From: Sceloporus undulatus
Taxonomy: Eukaryota > Chordata > Lepidosauria > Squamata > Phrynosomatidae
NCBI RefSeq assembly: GCF_019175285.1
Contig: NC_056523.1
Coordinates: 187,333,608 to 187,397,607, forward strand
Length of the DNA: 64,000 nucleotides
Direction of reading: 5' to 3'
The translations under genes were made by a program, and so were the position numbers. Position 1 is the first letter of the stretch, and every line of letters begins with the position of its first letter. The notes below the pieces were generated by a model. It was given only the letters and a program-made list of their open reading frames with translations, was not told the DNA's origin and did not search any database. Positions 10,837 to 21,944 of this stretch are shown here, one piece after another.

Positions 10837-13800
10837 TCAGTGCTTCTTGAACTTGCCAGCATCCATTATCCTCTGGGAAGCGCTAAGATGTTTCCAGGCA
10901 TCCAAAATGAGAACAGAGGGAATGACAATCCACAGTGAATTCATGAAGACAAAATAAAACCAGAAATAAATTGGGTGCCACATCTCGCTGTGGCTGAAAC
11001 CGTCCCGATACTCTGTGTAGAAATAGAGAATATCTCCATACAGCTGGCCTGTGATAAGGATAGGGAAAAAAATCATCACTTAAGAGTTGAACAAAAAGGA
11101 TAGAGTATGAGTCTAAAGCAAGAAAGAACTGCAATGAGGTACGTGTTGGTGAGGGGCAGGGTGTAAAAATAATTTTAAAAAGTGTTTTCAAAAGACTTTG
11201 TGAGCACATGTAAGAAAGTAGCTCAACTCCATTTCTCCTAAAAAACAGATATCACAGAATCCCTTTCTGTAAGGAATCTGTAACACAAACACTAATGAAT
11301 TACATTCATACAAGAATAAGCACACATGCAAGAAAAAAAGCAAAGTTTAGAGAAGTTATTTGGGGGATTAAAACCTCCAGAAACACCCAGCTAGCATTGC
11401 CTCCACTGAGTTGTAATGCCCTCTACAATTAATAGGAAAGTCCTCACTTTGCCTTCAGTGCATACAAACAACAAATGGAGCCACCTGGGAAATTATGGAT
11501 TAGATTTTTTCTACTCATTTGCAAAGTTCATTGTGCAGCAATTTGAGCATTTGAACCAACAGTGAAGAACAGGAAGCACAATCCACTCATGGTTCTTATC
11601 TCTCTGTCTTATGCAACAATTCACAAATCTGCTATGAAAGGAGGGGAGGCGAGCAAGCAGACAATATGGGAGGGAAGGTGTTAAAAATCAAGTTTTCTGA
11701 TGAGGAAAAAATAGGGGAGTAAGACAATGGGGAATTTTATAGAGGAGGAAGATTAAGGATAGAACTTAAAAAGAAACGAAGGGCTGGGGTTATGGCTGCC
11801 AGAAATATATGGGACATATAGCCACATTTTAATATTCTACTTGAGCAGAATACATGCTTAAAATTCTGTTTTAAGAGGCCATTTAGATGAGTCTAACAAG
11901 TTGGGGAATGTAAGGATTTGCCCTTGTATTTGCCTCATGTACATACCTAATGACACCACCAGCTGCAGCACAAATCGGTGAGACTGGCCTGAAAGAAAAG
12001 CTAGCACTGTCCAGAGGCTGAGAGGGCCCCAAGCAAAGGCTGTGATTGTTTCCATGCAAACTGTGAAATTGTCCGCTCTGCGGAGAAAAAAGGTGGAATG
12101 GAAATCACTTAAGGACTCAGAAGTATCTGAAATCTATGATTCTATGATTCATTTCATTTCATTTCATTTGTAGGCCACCTCTGTCAAAGAATGAGTCAGT
12201 TAAAAAATATTCACAATAATTAAAAAAAAACAATTAAAATCACCACATAAAACAGTATAAAATAATTTAAAAGACATGCAAACCCTGCTTAAACAGAAAA
12301 GTATTTACCAGTTGGTGAAAGGAAAATAGGTGGGACCCAGCCTAGCATTTCAGAGGGTGGGAGCAGCCACTGAGAAGGCCCTCTCTTGTGTTCTCACCAA
12401 GTGAGCCTGCGATGGTGGCAGGCCTGAGAGAAAGCCTTCCCCTGTAGATCTTAGAGCTCTGGCAGGTTCATATGGGGAGAAAACAGTCTTTCAGATGGCC
12501 TGGACCTATGACACATAGGGCTTCACAAGTCATGATCAGTACTATGAATTGTGCCCGGAAATGAACTGGTGGCCAAATAAGCTGTTTTAATATGGGAGTT
12601 ACATGCTCTCTGTAACTTGCCCTGGTCAACATTCTGGTCAGAGCACTTTGGATCTGCTGAAGTTTCTGAACAGTTTCCAAAGGTAGCCCCAAGAAGAGTT
12701 TGTTACAGTAATCCAAACAGGATATAATCGAGGCATGTGTCACCGCAGCCAAATCTGACATCTCAAGGAACAGGCACAACCTTTGCTTTCCAGACCTTGG
12801 AAATGTTAATTATTATTATTATTAACTTTTATTTATAAAGCGCTGTAAATTTAAATAGCTGTTAACTATTCACTTCTGGGGTCTGAGGAGATATAGTTCA
12901 AAACCAACTTTTCCAAGCTCCGTTTATGACTTACTGTTATCTTTCTAACTCCTCCTTGATACCTGTGCACTTATACATACCTGACAACTCATGATATCAC
13001 TTCAGTGCATTTCATGAACTCGAAATGAGTCCGCGAACACTTATGCTATAACAAATGTTTTAAAAGTTTCCAATCCCCCAGAGTTACTAATGCAACAATT
13101 ATCAAGATTCTCTTGAGAAATAGTAAAAAAAGGAGGGAACATAAGGCCTGTGTTTTATCTATGCTCATATTGAATCATTTTGAAAAATAGTGAAACAAGA
13201 GAGGAATTAACATTAACTACAGATATTAAGAATGGCTCTGTAATGGATTTATATTACTGTTAAACTGCTACATCTTTCATTTTAAAAATATTCAGGGCTG
13301 GACCAGTGGCTTTCCCACACTGGGTAAAACCCGGTGCATGGGGCAGGGCTTCAGGAGAGGTGGGGTTTCCGGTCCTGGACTTCCGGTAGGGTTTCCAGGA
13401 TGGGGGTGCATGGGAGTACCTGTGAGGGCTGGAGCGGGCCCCTTGTGGCTCATTGCGGGGCTGGAGAGAGCCAGTGCGGCTTCAAAGCAGCCAGGTGGGG
13501 CCAAGGGAAGCCGGCATGGAGCTGGGGAGAGCTAGAACAGCTCCGAAAACAGCTGGGCAGGGTCCAAAGAAGCTTGCAGAGCCCCGAAAGTGGCTGGATG
13601 GTGCCAAGGGGAGCTGGCCTGGGGCTGGGGAGAACCAGCGTGGCCTTGAAAGCAGCCAGGTAGGCCGCAGGGAAGCTGGCACGGAGCTGAGGGAATCCGG
13701 TCAGGCCCCAAAAGCCCCTGCGCAGACCGGAGTAGCATCAGCAGGAAGTGGGGAGTTGACCTGGTGTCACCCCATACGGCCTGCACACACACTACTGGGC

Positions 13801-15987
13801 TGGACTGCTGAGGACTACAGTAAAACTTGTTCCATCATGAGACAAAGATAAAAGTAAGCCCTCACTCCACCACTTCAAAGTCAAAACTTACATGACATAT
13901 CTGCTGTCACCTTTGGCATATTCTTTCCCTATAATATAATGAGAGAAGAAAAACAAGGTTGAAGCATTGGTTGCAGTAAACTGGGATACACAGCAGTTTG
14001 TTAACTGATCTACTTTTTTTGCTTCATTAGTAATGAATATTAACCAGTACCAATTTAAACATACATTTTACTTCCAAGAAAGAAAACAACAACTAACGAT
14101 AACTGTTCATATTGTGAACTCCAAAAATCCTAGATCAGCACCAAAAAAAAACAATTAAGCAAATTACATCTCTGCAGAAGTCATTATTGCTCTCAATGTA
14201 CTTGTTACCTTCTTCAAATAATACAGTACATTTCAAACATACAGACAAAGAGTATCTCCTTTGCAGGGCAGCTAGTGACATCGTGGTCAGAGGAACAGGT
14301 GTAAGTAATGATACCCAAGTATAGAGGTATACAAGATATGCCATAAAGCCAGAAAAGGCTCCATTCTCCACTAAGGTATACCATAAAGCCAGCGAAAACT
14401 CCACTCTCTTATCACAATGAACTTTGGTACATGCAGCTTAAACCACAAGGGCTAAAAACCTTCATCTCTTAAAAAAAAATTAAGGTTCTCTAAAATCTGC
14501 AGCAAGTCAGATACTGTATTAGTGAACAATGTCACATGCTGATTTGGTGAAGACCGAACTATCTTGAGCATGAGGTGGAAAAGAACATAGCACAGACTCA
14601 GTATTGAAACAACCTTTGGACCGTTCTATATACAATACTGTCACAGCTTAAGTCTCTCTTATCCAGAATTCTAAAATCCAAAAGACTCCAAAATTGTTCA
14701 CATGGGTGGCTGTGATAGGGACTACCTTTGCTTTCTGATGGTTTAATGCACACAAACTTTGTTTCATGTACAAAATTATTAAAAATATTGTGTATAAAAT
14801 GACTTTCAGGCTATGTGTATAAAGTATATATGAATTATAAATGAGTTTCTTGTTTAGACTTGGGTCTAAAGCTGGTTTTATCTGGATTCTAGCCATGCCA
14901 ACCACTGCCCATTGGACCATCATTTGGCCCAGAGTGTAGGCTTCAATTTTTTTAAAAGGTAAATAGAAGCTAAGCTATGAAGCAAAAGTTTAATGGGGCA
15001 AGAAGTTTAATATATAATTAAACTAACAATATAATTAAAAGTAGTTTAAAAGGGAGAGCTTTAAAAAATAGCAAACCCATATGTATAGGACATTCTGAAA
15101 AGCCCCTTTCCACCTGAGCAATGAGCTATCAAAGGCCTGCTGTCAGGATAGCAGGGAGGGTGCCAGTCTAATCTCTCTTGGAAAGGAATTCCAAACCCTG
15201 GGAGCAGCCACCAAGAAGGCCTTCTAATGCAACCCTGTGTAAACACAGATGAGCATTATGAATGCTATACACATGGAAAAGCTTGGGAAAGTAACTTTTT
15301 TCGGGCTACAATAACCAGCCCAAATGGCCAATCTCCCCAAGCTATAACACAAGTTGTTTACCAGTGCCAGCCAGGACTGTCCTGATAGCAATCTAACAAG
15401 ACCAGGTTCACACCTCTGAAGGGACAGAATTCTATTGCAACACAAATCATACAGCATTCTATTGTGACACAAATAATTCACACATCCCCTCCCTCCTATT
15501 GCATGAGTCTAAGGGCCCCATTCCAAACAGGCACGCCCAACAAACTCCCTGTGCCCACAACACAAACACCTGTTCCCAATTGCACCACTGTCTATCGCCA
15601 TTTCCCAGGGCCAAAGGCAGAAGGCACAGATTCTGCATGCATGCATGCACACACATCCAACTACATCTTACATAGCTGGGAGAGGAAGGATTGGTCCCCA
15701 GGGATTTCCATGTAGTAGAGGCTAAACCATCCTTCAATGACACCGTGAATAAAGCCACAGATGGCAAACCAGCAGACCGCCAAGGAGCGCCAGGTTCCCC
15801 AAGAAGCCGCCGTCTTGCAACGCCAGCCGGCTGCCAACCAAGTCACTACCAGGAGGGCCCCTGAGACTGAGAAGAGGAAAGCCAAGATCTGCCACATGGG
15901 TCGGTCATTTGGGATGTAGTGCGGGAGCTCCAAATTTCGAGGCCAATACGGGTGGGAGACGACATGGGGCTTGGCTTCCAGTCCCAT
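10837..15987 (-). CDS. EBP: Emopamil-binding protein (3-beta-hydroxysteroid delta8-delta7 isomerase)
   Basis: This ER membrane enzyme moves the delta8 double bond of sterols to delta7 in the late steps of cholesterol synthesis. Coding exons on the minus strand are 15672-15987, 13892-13928 (37 bases), 11947-12077 and 10837-11048. They sum to 696 bases, or 231 residues plus stop; human EBP has 230. The ATG at 15987-15985 sits in a strong context (gctgccATGG) and lies in exon 2, whose acceptor is at 16041/16042. Landmarks are [19 protein letters not shown], then [17 protein letters not shown] with the conserved His and Glu, EYAKGDSRY across the tiny exon, [11 protein letters not shown] with the conserved Glu, then [21 protein letters not shown] lysine-containing tail, GKFKKH, ends the protein and fits ER retention. 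All splice junctions are GT/AG and keep frame. The gene is head to head with PORCN. Confidence 0.97.
11049..11946. other. EBP intron between the last two exons
   Basis: About 0.9 kb of AT-rich sequence. I see no recognisable repeat, RNA gene or exon in it. Confidence 0.5.
12128..12830 (-). mobile_element. L2-like LINE fragment (RT C-terminal part)
   Basis: On the minus strand one frame reads [20 protein letters not shown], then [17 protein letters not shown] and [20 protein letters not shown]. This is the hallmark C-terminal part of the L2/CR1-clade reverse-transcriptase frame. The left part (12150-12300) is an A/T-rich 3' tail next to an ATTTC tract. It is a truncated fragment inside the EBP intron. 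Confidence 0.8.
12150..12170. repeat. ATTTC pentanucleotide tract
   Basis: Short tandem run of ATTTC at the 3' side of the LINE fragment. Confidence 0.8.
13330..13745. repeat. GC-rich minisatellite, unit about 60 bp
   Basis: The block 'gctggggagagccag...ggcttcaaagcagccagg...ggccaagggaagc' recurs about four times between 13455 and 13700, with variants such as 'gctggggagaaccagcgtgg' and 'gctggggagagctagaacag'. It stays open in several frames because of composition, which explains the overlapping open frames here. It lies in the EBP intron between the 37-base exon and the next one. Confidence 0.75.
14640..14900. mobile_element. Tigger-like element resembling MER2, family T2
   Basis: It contains 'ctcttatccagaattctaaa', 'ttgctttctgatggtttaat', 'tttgtttcatgtacaaaatt', 'caggctatgtgtataaagta' and 'tagacttgggt'. 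These match the body of the mammalian Tigger1-derived MER2 repeat as I remember it. The right end is lost. Confidence 0.65.
14955..15235 (-). mobile_element. L2-like LINE 3' fragment
   Basis: The plus strand reads 'ctgggagcagccaccaagaa' followed by 'ggccttct'. On the minus strand this encodes the recurring ending [14 protein letters not shown] in one frame, or the [12 protein letters not shown]-type motif in another. Related fragments lie at 32085-32500, 39720-40025 and 42130-42600. Confidence 0.6.
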
Positions 15988-16157
15988 GGCAGCCAAGGAA
16001 GAAGCAAGCCAAATGGCCAAGAGTGGCAAGTGCAATTCCTCCTGGAAAAAAGAAAGAAAGCAAAGAACCATGTTATTTAATTATTCTATTTATTCGTTCC
16101 ATTTATATCCCACCTTTCTCCTGCCAACAGACTCAAAAGTGGCATATATGTAACTGA

Positions 16158-16349
16158 TGAAACAATGCAGCTTGACACTGTTTTAATTGCCACGGCTCAG
16201 TGCCATGGAATCCTGGGATTTGTAGTTTTGTGAGATGTCTGACCTTCGCTGTCAGAGAGCTCTGGTACCACCTGGATCTCACAACACTGAACTGTGGCAC
16301 TTATAGCGGTGTCAAACTAGATTATTTCTGCAGTGTGGATGCAGCCTTG
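16158..16349. mobile_element. Palindromic MITE, family P1 (variant b)
   Basis: Arms are 'acaatgcagcttgacactgt' and the right-hand 'gtgtcaaactagattatttc'; the inner block is 'ggaatcctgggatttgtagt'. It lies in EBP intron 1. Confidence 0.8.
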
Positions 16350-16419
16350 GTCTGCCTCCTCAGATAAGTCTCTAAAAACATTAGCCAGGATGGCATAGTG
16401 ATCTGAGCATTGGACTAGG

Positions 16420-16955
16420 GTCCAAAACACACGGCAAAAATAATCCACTTTGAGACCGCTTTGACTTTGGCGGGTTACACACCGCCATTTAGTACGTAAT
16501 GAATACGTACTAGGGTTAGGAAGGGGCGGTGCTTCCGCACCCCCCTAACCCTAGTACGTATTCTGTACGTACAATATGGCGGCGGCCGTTCCACACGGCG
16601 GCTGCCATATTTACGTATCGGACGCTGTGCGTCTGCACGTGTCGCGGCGTCTATGACGTCGCGAGTCCGCCCCTGGCGCCTCGCGACGTCATAGAGGCGC
16701 CGCTTAAAGAAGCTCCGTTTTGGAGCTTCTTTTTTGCTCCGCGCGGGAGCCGCGCGGTTTGGCTGCTGCGGCTCCCGCGCGGAGCAAACAGCGCCGGCGG
16801 GGGACCGCCGCAAAGCGGCGGTTTGTATCCCGCCTATGATTCAGTGTTAGGGAATCCTGGGAATTGTAGTTTTACTGTGACACCAGAGCTCTCTGACAGA
16901 GAAGGCTAAATGCCTCACGAAACTACAGTTCCTAGGATGCCCTTGCATTGAGCCC
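16420..16955. mobile_element. Family P1 MITE split by a GC-rich hairpin element
   Basis: The left half (16420-16468, 'tccaaaacacacggcaaaaa' onward) and right half (16835-16955, 'tcagtgttagggaatcctgg' onward) belong to one P1 copy. The insert 16469-16834 is a different element. Confidence 0.8.
16469..16834 (+). mobile_element. Multi-hairpin GC-rich DNA element, copy A (366 bp)
   Basis: The ends are inverted: GGCGGGTTACACACCGCC at the left and GGCGGTTTGTATCCCGCC at the right. Between them lie consecutive stem-loops: 'agtacgta' arms around 'ctagggttaggaaggggcgg'; 'atatggcggc' with 'gctgccatat'; GACGTCGCGAG with CTCGCGACGTC; AAGAAGCTCCGTTTTGGAGCTTCTT as stem and loop; GCTCCGCGCGGGAG with its mirror; and GCCGCAAAGCGGC. 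CpG is dense. The length equals that of copy C at 40047-40412, in the same orientation. No protein is supported: the open frames on both strands are a by-product of composition. Confidence 0.85.
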
Positions 16956-17110
16956 CTGTGTTCTGGGCCTAGGACTCTGGAGACCAGGGTTCGAATCCTG
17001 CCTTAGCCATAAATCACATTCTCTCAGCCTCAAAGGATGGCCATGGCAAACACTCCTTTAAGACACTTGCCAAGAAAGCCCCTCAGGATCAAGCAAGTCA
17101 GACATGCAAC
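16955..17110 (+). mobile_element. tRNA-derived SINE (Sauria SINE type), 3' truncated
   Basis: It has 'tgttctgggcctaggactct', 'ggagaccagggttcgaatcc' and 'cacattctctcagcctcaaa'. The tail stops near 17100. Confidence 0.7.
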
Positions 17111-17282
17111 AAATCAGGCATTCCTTGATTACAGACAATACCAATTATGCAAAGATAACCCAAAAGAAGAGTGGGGCTGAGCATGTGCAAAATGCCTTCC
17201 CAGTCCCTTAATCTGGAACTATGGCACCATGCACAGAACCCACTTTCACTGTATTAGTGGTAGGCGCATGCGCAGACCTCAC

Positions 17283-17640
17283 CTGCCCAGTCCGTCTTCC
17301 AAAGCTTCCACAGCAGCGACTGTTTCTCTTCGCCGCCAAACTCACCTCTTACCTTAATCCTACCATCCTCGCCAATAGGGCAGCATGACAGGCAGGCCTC
17401 TCCGCCAATCAGATGACCCCAAGGGCTTTCTCTTGCACCCTCCTTCCCACCAGGCACTCAAACTTTGACGTCACCGAGCATCCGCCAAAGCGATTGGCTG
17501 AGGAGGAGCTGAGGCGATGTGGGTTCATATGGTAATTCCCCGCGCGTTCCTTCCGGGTTCCACTGAGAACAATGTACTGTACTGTATAACGAGGCTTGAC
17601 GCGTGTCAGCGTGTTCTGACGTTACTTTCCACTTAAGGCG
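17283..17640 (-). promoter_or_regulatory. EBP: EBP promoter and non-coding exon 1
   Basis: A minus-strand donor, CTGGGCAG|GTGAGG at 17283/17282, marks the end of a likely non-coding first exon that splices to the acceptor at 16041/16042. Upstream there are CCAAT boxes at 17372-17376, 17405-17409 and (inverted) 17493-17497, and a perfect TGACGTCA at 17466-17473. NF-Y (CCAAT) plus CREB sites are the usual partners of SREBP in sterol-synthesis promoters. I did not find a clear sterol-response element by eye. Confidence 0.65.
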
Positions 17641-17704
17641 CTCCTGAGGGACAAAAACGTATCTGAGTGCATGGCTCCATCCATAGAGCATAAATTATCC
17701 AGTT

Positions 17705-17935
17705 TGACACAACTTTGGTCCAAAATACACTGCGGAAATAACCCAGTTTGAGACCTCTTTAACTGCCCTGGCTGAATGCTAGGGAATCCTGGGAACTGTA
17801 GCTTGTTGTGGCACCAGAGCTCTCTCTGACAGAGAAGTCTCATTAAGGTACAATTCCCAGAATTCCACAGCATTGAGCCAGGGCAGTTAAAGTGATCTCA
17901 AACTGGATTATTTCTGCAATGCAGATGCAGCCTGT
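17705..17935. mobile_element. Palindromic MITE, family P1
   Basis: It starts 'tccaaaatacactgcggaaa' and ends with 'actggattatttctgcaatg'. Inner paired blocks carry 'gggaatcctgggaactgtag'. Confidence 0.8.
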
Positions 17936-18019
17936 GTACTGGATTTGGACTGGCAAGGAACAATCTGATTTGTTTCTGTCATTTTGAGTGCAGTCAAAAT
18001 GGCTGTAAAGTTGTATTTT

Positions 18020-18325
18020 GTAGGGATGCATCTGCACCATAGAAATAATGCAGTTTGATACCGATTTAACTGCCTGAGACCAGCATGGTTTTGGGACTAG
18101 GACTCTCTGGAGACGGGTTTGAATCCTGGCTCAGGCATGGAGAGCACTGGGTGGCCTTGGGCCTCAGGAGAAGACAATAGCAAATGATTTGAACCTTGGT
18201 TCCCAGTGTCCTAGTCCAACACTCAAACCACTACACCACACTGCCTCTGGTGCCATAGCATAACAGCTATGGAAGTTAAAGTGGTGTCAAACTATGTAAT
18301 TTCTGCAAATGCAGATGCATCCTAG
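18020..18325. mobile_element. Family P1 MITE interrupted by a SINE
   Basis: The left arm 'aataatgcagtttgatacc' (18040) and the right arm 'gtgtcaaactatgtaatttc' (18283) belong to one P1-b copy. Between them lies a plus-strand tRNA-like SINE piece ('gggactaggactctctggag', 'gggtggccttgggcctcagg') at about 18075-18245. Confidence 0.65.
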
Positions 18326-19111
18326 AGGGCAATGGGTGTTTGCCTTCGAGTCGCCTGAATGTCCTTAGGTTTTCTTAGGCAGGAGGTGTTTTTGCCACCC
18401 GTGGTAAATAGAACTTTGTGGGGGAGTCAAAGAAAGAAACCTAAACCTGATGTCAACCCTGAACATGGAGCAGAGGGAAAAGTTTTGAAGCTGTTACTCT
18501 TTTCAGTTGGTTAATAATAATAATTCTGCTTATTTATTTATTAGCTTCCTTTTCCCAAGGCTCCAGGCAGTGTACAACATAAGTTAAAATACAATATATG
18601 ACTGACCATTAAATACTGTACGTACATTTACATTACAATGGCTACGTTGATATCCTGTCTTCCAGTGAATTGAAAGTATCATATGTGGTTCTCCTCCTCC
18701 CCACTTTATCTTGGCAATTGACCTGTTAGGTAGGTTAGGCTGAGAGACAGTAGCTAACTCAAAGTATGAGAGGTGACCTGCCTTTTCTTCACAGGTTTCT
18801 TCCTCACAATTGTAACTTCTATGATTTCCCATCCACTGGAGAAAAGAGGGAGACAAATTAGTATCTCCAGAATGGCATGCAGGGAAAGGCCTTTCCTCAC
18901 TATTGTTGCAGCAGTCAAACACACATGGACTACACTACAGGGGTCTTGTGCACACTTCAGCTCCCAACAGGTGTGTTAACACAAAATTGCATTGCATGGC
19001 TCCTCCAAACCAGGACTGAGGAACTGTTGGCCCTTCAGTGTAGGACTACAGCCTCCACAATGCATTTATGTAATGCAAGAATTCAAAGACATAGCCATAG
19101 TCTGTAGAAGC

Positions 19112-19265
19112 AGAATGTGGAGAGATCTTGTAGCGTCTTTGAGACTAACTGAAAGAAAGAAATTGGCAGCATGAGTTTTCATAGACAAGCAGATTACAAA
19201 AGCTCACGCTGCCAAGTTATTTCTTTCAGTTACTCTCAAAAATGCTACAAGATCTCCACATAATT
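19112..19265. mobile_element. Hairpin DNA transposon copy, family H
   Basis: Inverted arms 'gagatcttgtagcgtctttg' and 'aaaaatgctacaagatctcc' enclose a short loop. It lies in the EBP-PORCN intergenic stretch. Confidence 0.8.
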
Positions 19266-19756
19266 ATTGCAAGTTAACTGATAGGAGTTCTAAGCCAATA
19301 GCCAAAACATCCTCAGGACCAACGTTTCCATTCCCCCGCTGCAGGCTTTTCAGAACCATCACACCTCTCTAATCCTTTAATATTAACAATTAGTTAATAT
19401 TGCAAGGCTACTACCAGCCATTCTCTTTGTCCTCCGTGTTCTTCCTGAATAAGCATGCCAAGGAAGCAGGTTCTTTGTTACATCTAGCTATAAACTGCAT
19501 TATATCTGCTACAAGAAGAGGAAAAATATTTTCAAACTCTTCCTCATATTTGGTGCATCCAAGCAGAAAGTACCTCTCTTTTGTGCTCACAGTGGTAATG
19601 CTAAATCCCACCCCTGCTCTGGTTTAGCTAGTAATTTCTTAATCCCTTCAATCCTCAATACAGGGATCAAATACATTATAGAGAGACAAAACACTTATGA
19701 TCACAAAAATCAAGGTTTCTTTCCCTTTCATTTCCCAACAGGTAACTAATGTAAGG

Positions 19757-19995
19757 AGAACCAGCATGGCATAGTGATGTGAGCTTTGGACTAGGACTCT
19801 GGAGAACAGAATTCGATTCGCAGCTTGGCCATCTAAATCCCCTGGGTGACCTTGGGCAAGTCACACTCTCTCAGCCACAGAGGAAGGCAAAGGCGCATCT
19901 ACTCTCCCGAAACAAATCGTGCTAAGAAAATCCTGTGATCGTTTCCACCCTTACGGTTGCCGTGTTAGAAATGACTTAAAGGCACCCAACAATAA
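19757..19995 (+). mobile_element. tRNA-derived SINE (Sauria SINE type)
   Basis: It runs from 'gagaaccagcatggcatagt' through 'actctggagaacagaattcg' and 'gggtgaccttgggcaagtca' to 'aaatgacttaaaggcaccca' with an acaataa tail. This is one of the most complete copies. Confidence 0.8.
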
Positions 19996-20309
19996 AGCTG
20001 ATTTATATAAGGGAAAGGAGAATAAATTCCACATTAATCAAGGAAGGGTTCAGTGAACTTCATAATGTAGTCCATCAGCAAGAATAAAGTGGTAATTATT
20101 TTATGTTGTCCAAAAAGGTAAAAATCATACAGATTTGGAGGATCCATGCAAATTTTGTTAGATCTGAACCCTATCATTTTCTTATTTTAGTTATCCTCTG
20201 TAAACATGTGAAATGCAAAAGACACTTGTAATTCTGCATTTAGGAATATGCAACAACTAGTAGTAACTATGCCTCTCTGGTATATGTGTTCATTGTAAGG
20301 TGGATTGAA

Positions 20310-20665
20310 TGTAGTGCCAAATCATAGTTTGCAGGAATGTCTGCAAATTCCAGCAAATCATGGTTTGGCTACCAAACTTAAACCTGAAACTATACATTGA
20401 CATTAGCTTGTAAACAATGATTTGGGGAAACTGTACTTTGGTCACGATGTGTCCAAAACGTCTGAGTCTCTGTCTTGGGGGTTTGAGCAGATGTAACACC
20501 CAAACCATGGCCTGGAACATTTCTTTTTTACTTTGGAGAACACTATTTGGGATAATATCCAGGGATTTGGGAGGCAGGTACAAAACCAACTGTTTGCCTG
20601 TGCAGTTATGGTTTGGAATCTAAACTATGGTTAATGCAAACTATGATTTGGTATGACATCTGAAC
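20310..20665. repeat. Diverged element with repeated 'aaatcatggtttg' blocks
   Basis: Variants of 'aatcatagtttgcag', 'caaatcatggtttggc', 'caatgatttggggaaac', 'ccaaaccatggcc' and 'aactatgatttggta' occur in both orientations over about 350 bases. It looks like an old internally repeated transposon. I cannot name the family. Confidence 0.4.
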
Positions 20666-20707
20666 CAACTTTCACATTTATGGACCTGCTTTTCATGCTT
20701 TCCACTA

Positions 20708-21223
20708 GTGTGGTGGATTACACTATACCAAGTGTGCAGCAATTCCACACAGATTAACTCCTTGAAAGACAGGAGGAAACACAAGCTAATTTTAGTCCCA
20801 GAAAAAGGAACTTCTCCAAGCTCTGGCATTATCCTACACTTCCCATCAGCCCCATCTCATATGCTCATTGGTAAAGGATTGTGGGAGTTAAAAGGCTATC
20901 TTTTAACAATTGTTTATCATTGGGAAACAGCTGGTTGCATGGTTGCCGTTGGGTCCCATGTCAGTGGGGCAGAGACTCTGCTCCAGGTTTTAGATAGCTT
21001 TAACAGAGCTATCCAAGGTGCTGAAGTCTGTTTGGAAAAGATGGTTCAGGACTTGAAGGACTCCTTCAAAATCTGTAATGAAACCTGGGGTGGATTAACT
21101 GCCCCACTGACATGGAAGCCACTATCTTCCACTGGAAACAATCCAGGTTATTATAGCTCTGTTGCCAAGTCCAACTTCCTGATCAGAGACTTTTTAAAGA
21201 CAAACCTCAAGGGCCAGTCCTAG
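20708..21223 (+). other. Unexplained 171-codon open frame, probably not a gene
   Basis: This is an ATG-to-stop frame in the EBP-PORCN intergenic stretch. Its first half overlaps a hAT-like repeat ('catcagccccatctcatatg', 'gattgtgggagttaaaaggc'). Its second half (VLDSFNRAIQGAEVCLEKMV, then DLKDSFKICNETWGGLTA) is not one I recognise. There is no visible promoter, intron or homology. Chance is the simplest reading. Confidence 0.2.
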
Positions 21224-21597
21224 TCACAGACGTCTGATAGCAGGGGGAAAAACATGAAACAGAGTCAAATCAAGCTCAGCAATTTATGGTATAGTTTTCT
21301 GAGGGTTTTTTGGGCTGTGTGGCCATGTTCTGGAAAAACCCACAGTAAACTATGGATGCCAGCTGTGAAAGCCTTTGACTTCACAATGTATGGAAGCTCT
21401 TTTTAGAGACAAGGGGTCATGCTCAGCAGTATGTATTTATAGAGATCTTTTTAAAAATTCATTTTAAATGCACTCCTTTTTATTTCAGGATTCTGTCTCC
21501 TGTTTGCACTCTGGTGCAAAAGGCTGTCTTCCTTCCTTCTAACCATTCCTCTCCTCTTTCCTCCCACCATAGTTACTCCCTGACATAAGTTAAAAAT

Positions 21598-21840
21598 AGG
21601 GCTGTGAGTGTTGCCTAGTGGTTTGAGTGCTAGACTGTGACTCTGGAGACCAGGGTTCAAATCCCTGCTTGGCCATGTAAACCCAGTGGGTATCATTGGC
21701 CATGTCACACTCTCTCAGCCTCCTCAGGGGAAGGCAATGGCAAACTTTCACTGAACAAATCTGGCCAACCCCCCTCCCCCCATAAGTTTGCCTTAGAGTC
21801 ACCAAAGTTGGAAACAACTTGAAGGCACACAACAGCAGGA
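21598..21840 (+). mobile_element. tRNA-derived SINE (Sauria SINE type)
   Basis: It has 'gtgttgcctagtggtttgag', 'gactctggagaccagggttc', 'tgtcacactctctcagcctc' and an 'aacttgaaggcacacaacag' tail. Confidence 0.8.
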
Positions 21841-21944
21841 AGAGGGATGACAAGAGTTGCAGTCCAGTGACATTTGGAAGGACACACATTCCTCATGACT
21901 GAATCTGGGAATGACTCCAGTGTTTCCATGCATTCATCTCCTCT

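Noticed and set aside
13453-13851. 132-codon frame and its overlapping neighbours
   Set aside because: Explained by a GC-rich minisatellite that stays open in several frames.
15661-16071. An EBP start codon further upstream, at 16071
   Set aside because: That frame starts in intron sequence above the acceptor at 16041/16042. The ATG at 15987 has a strong context and fits the human length.
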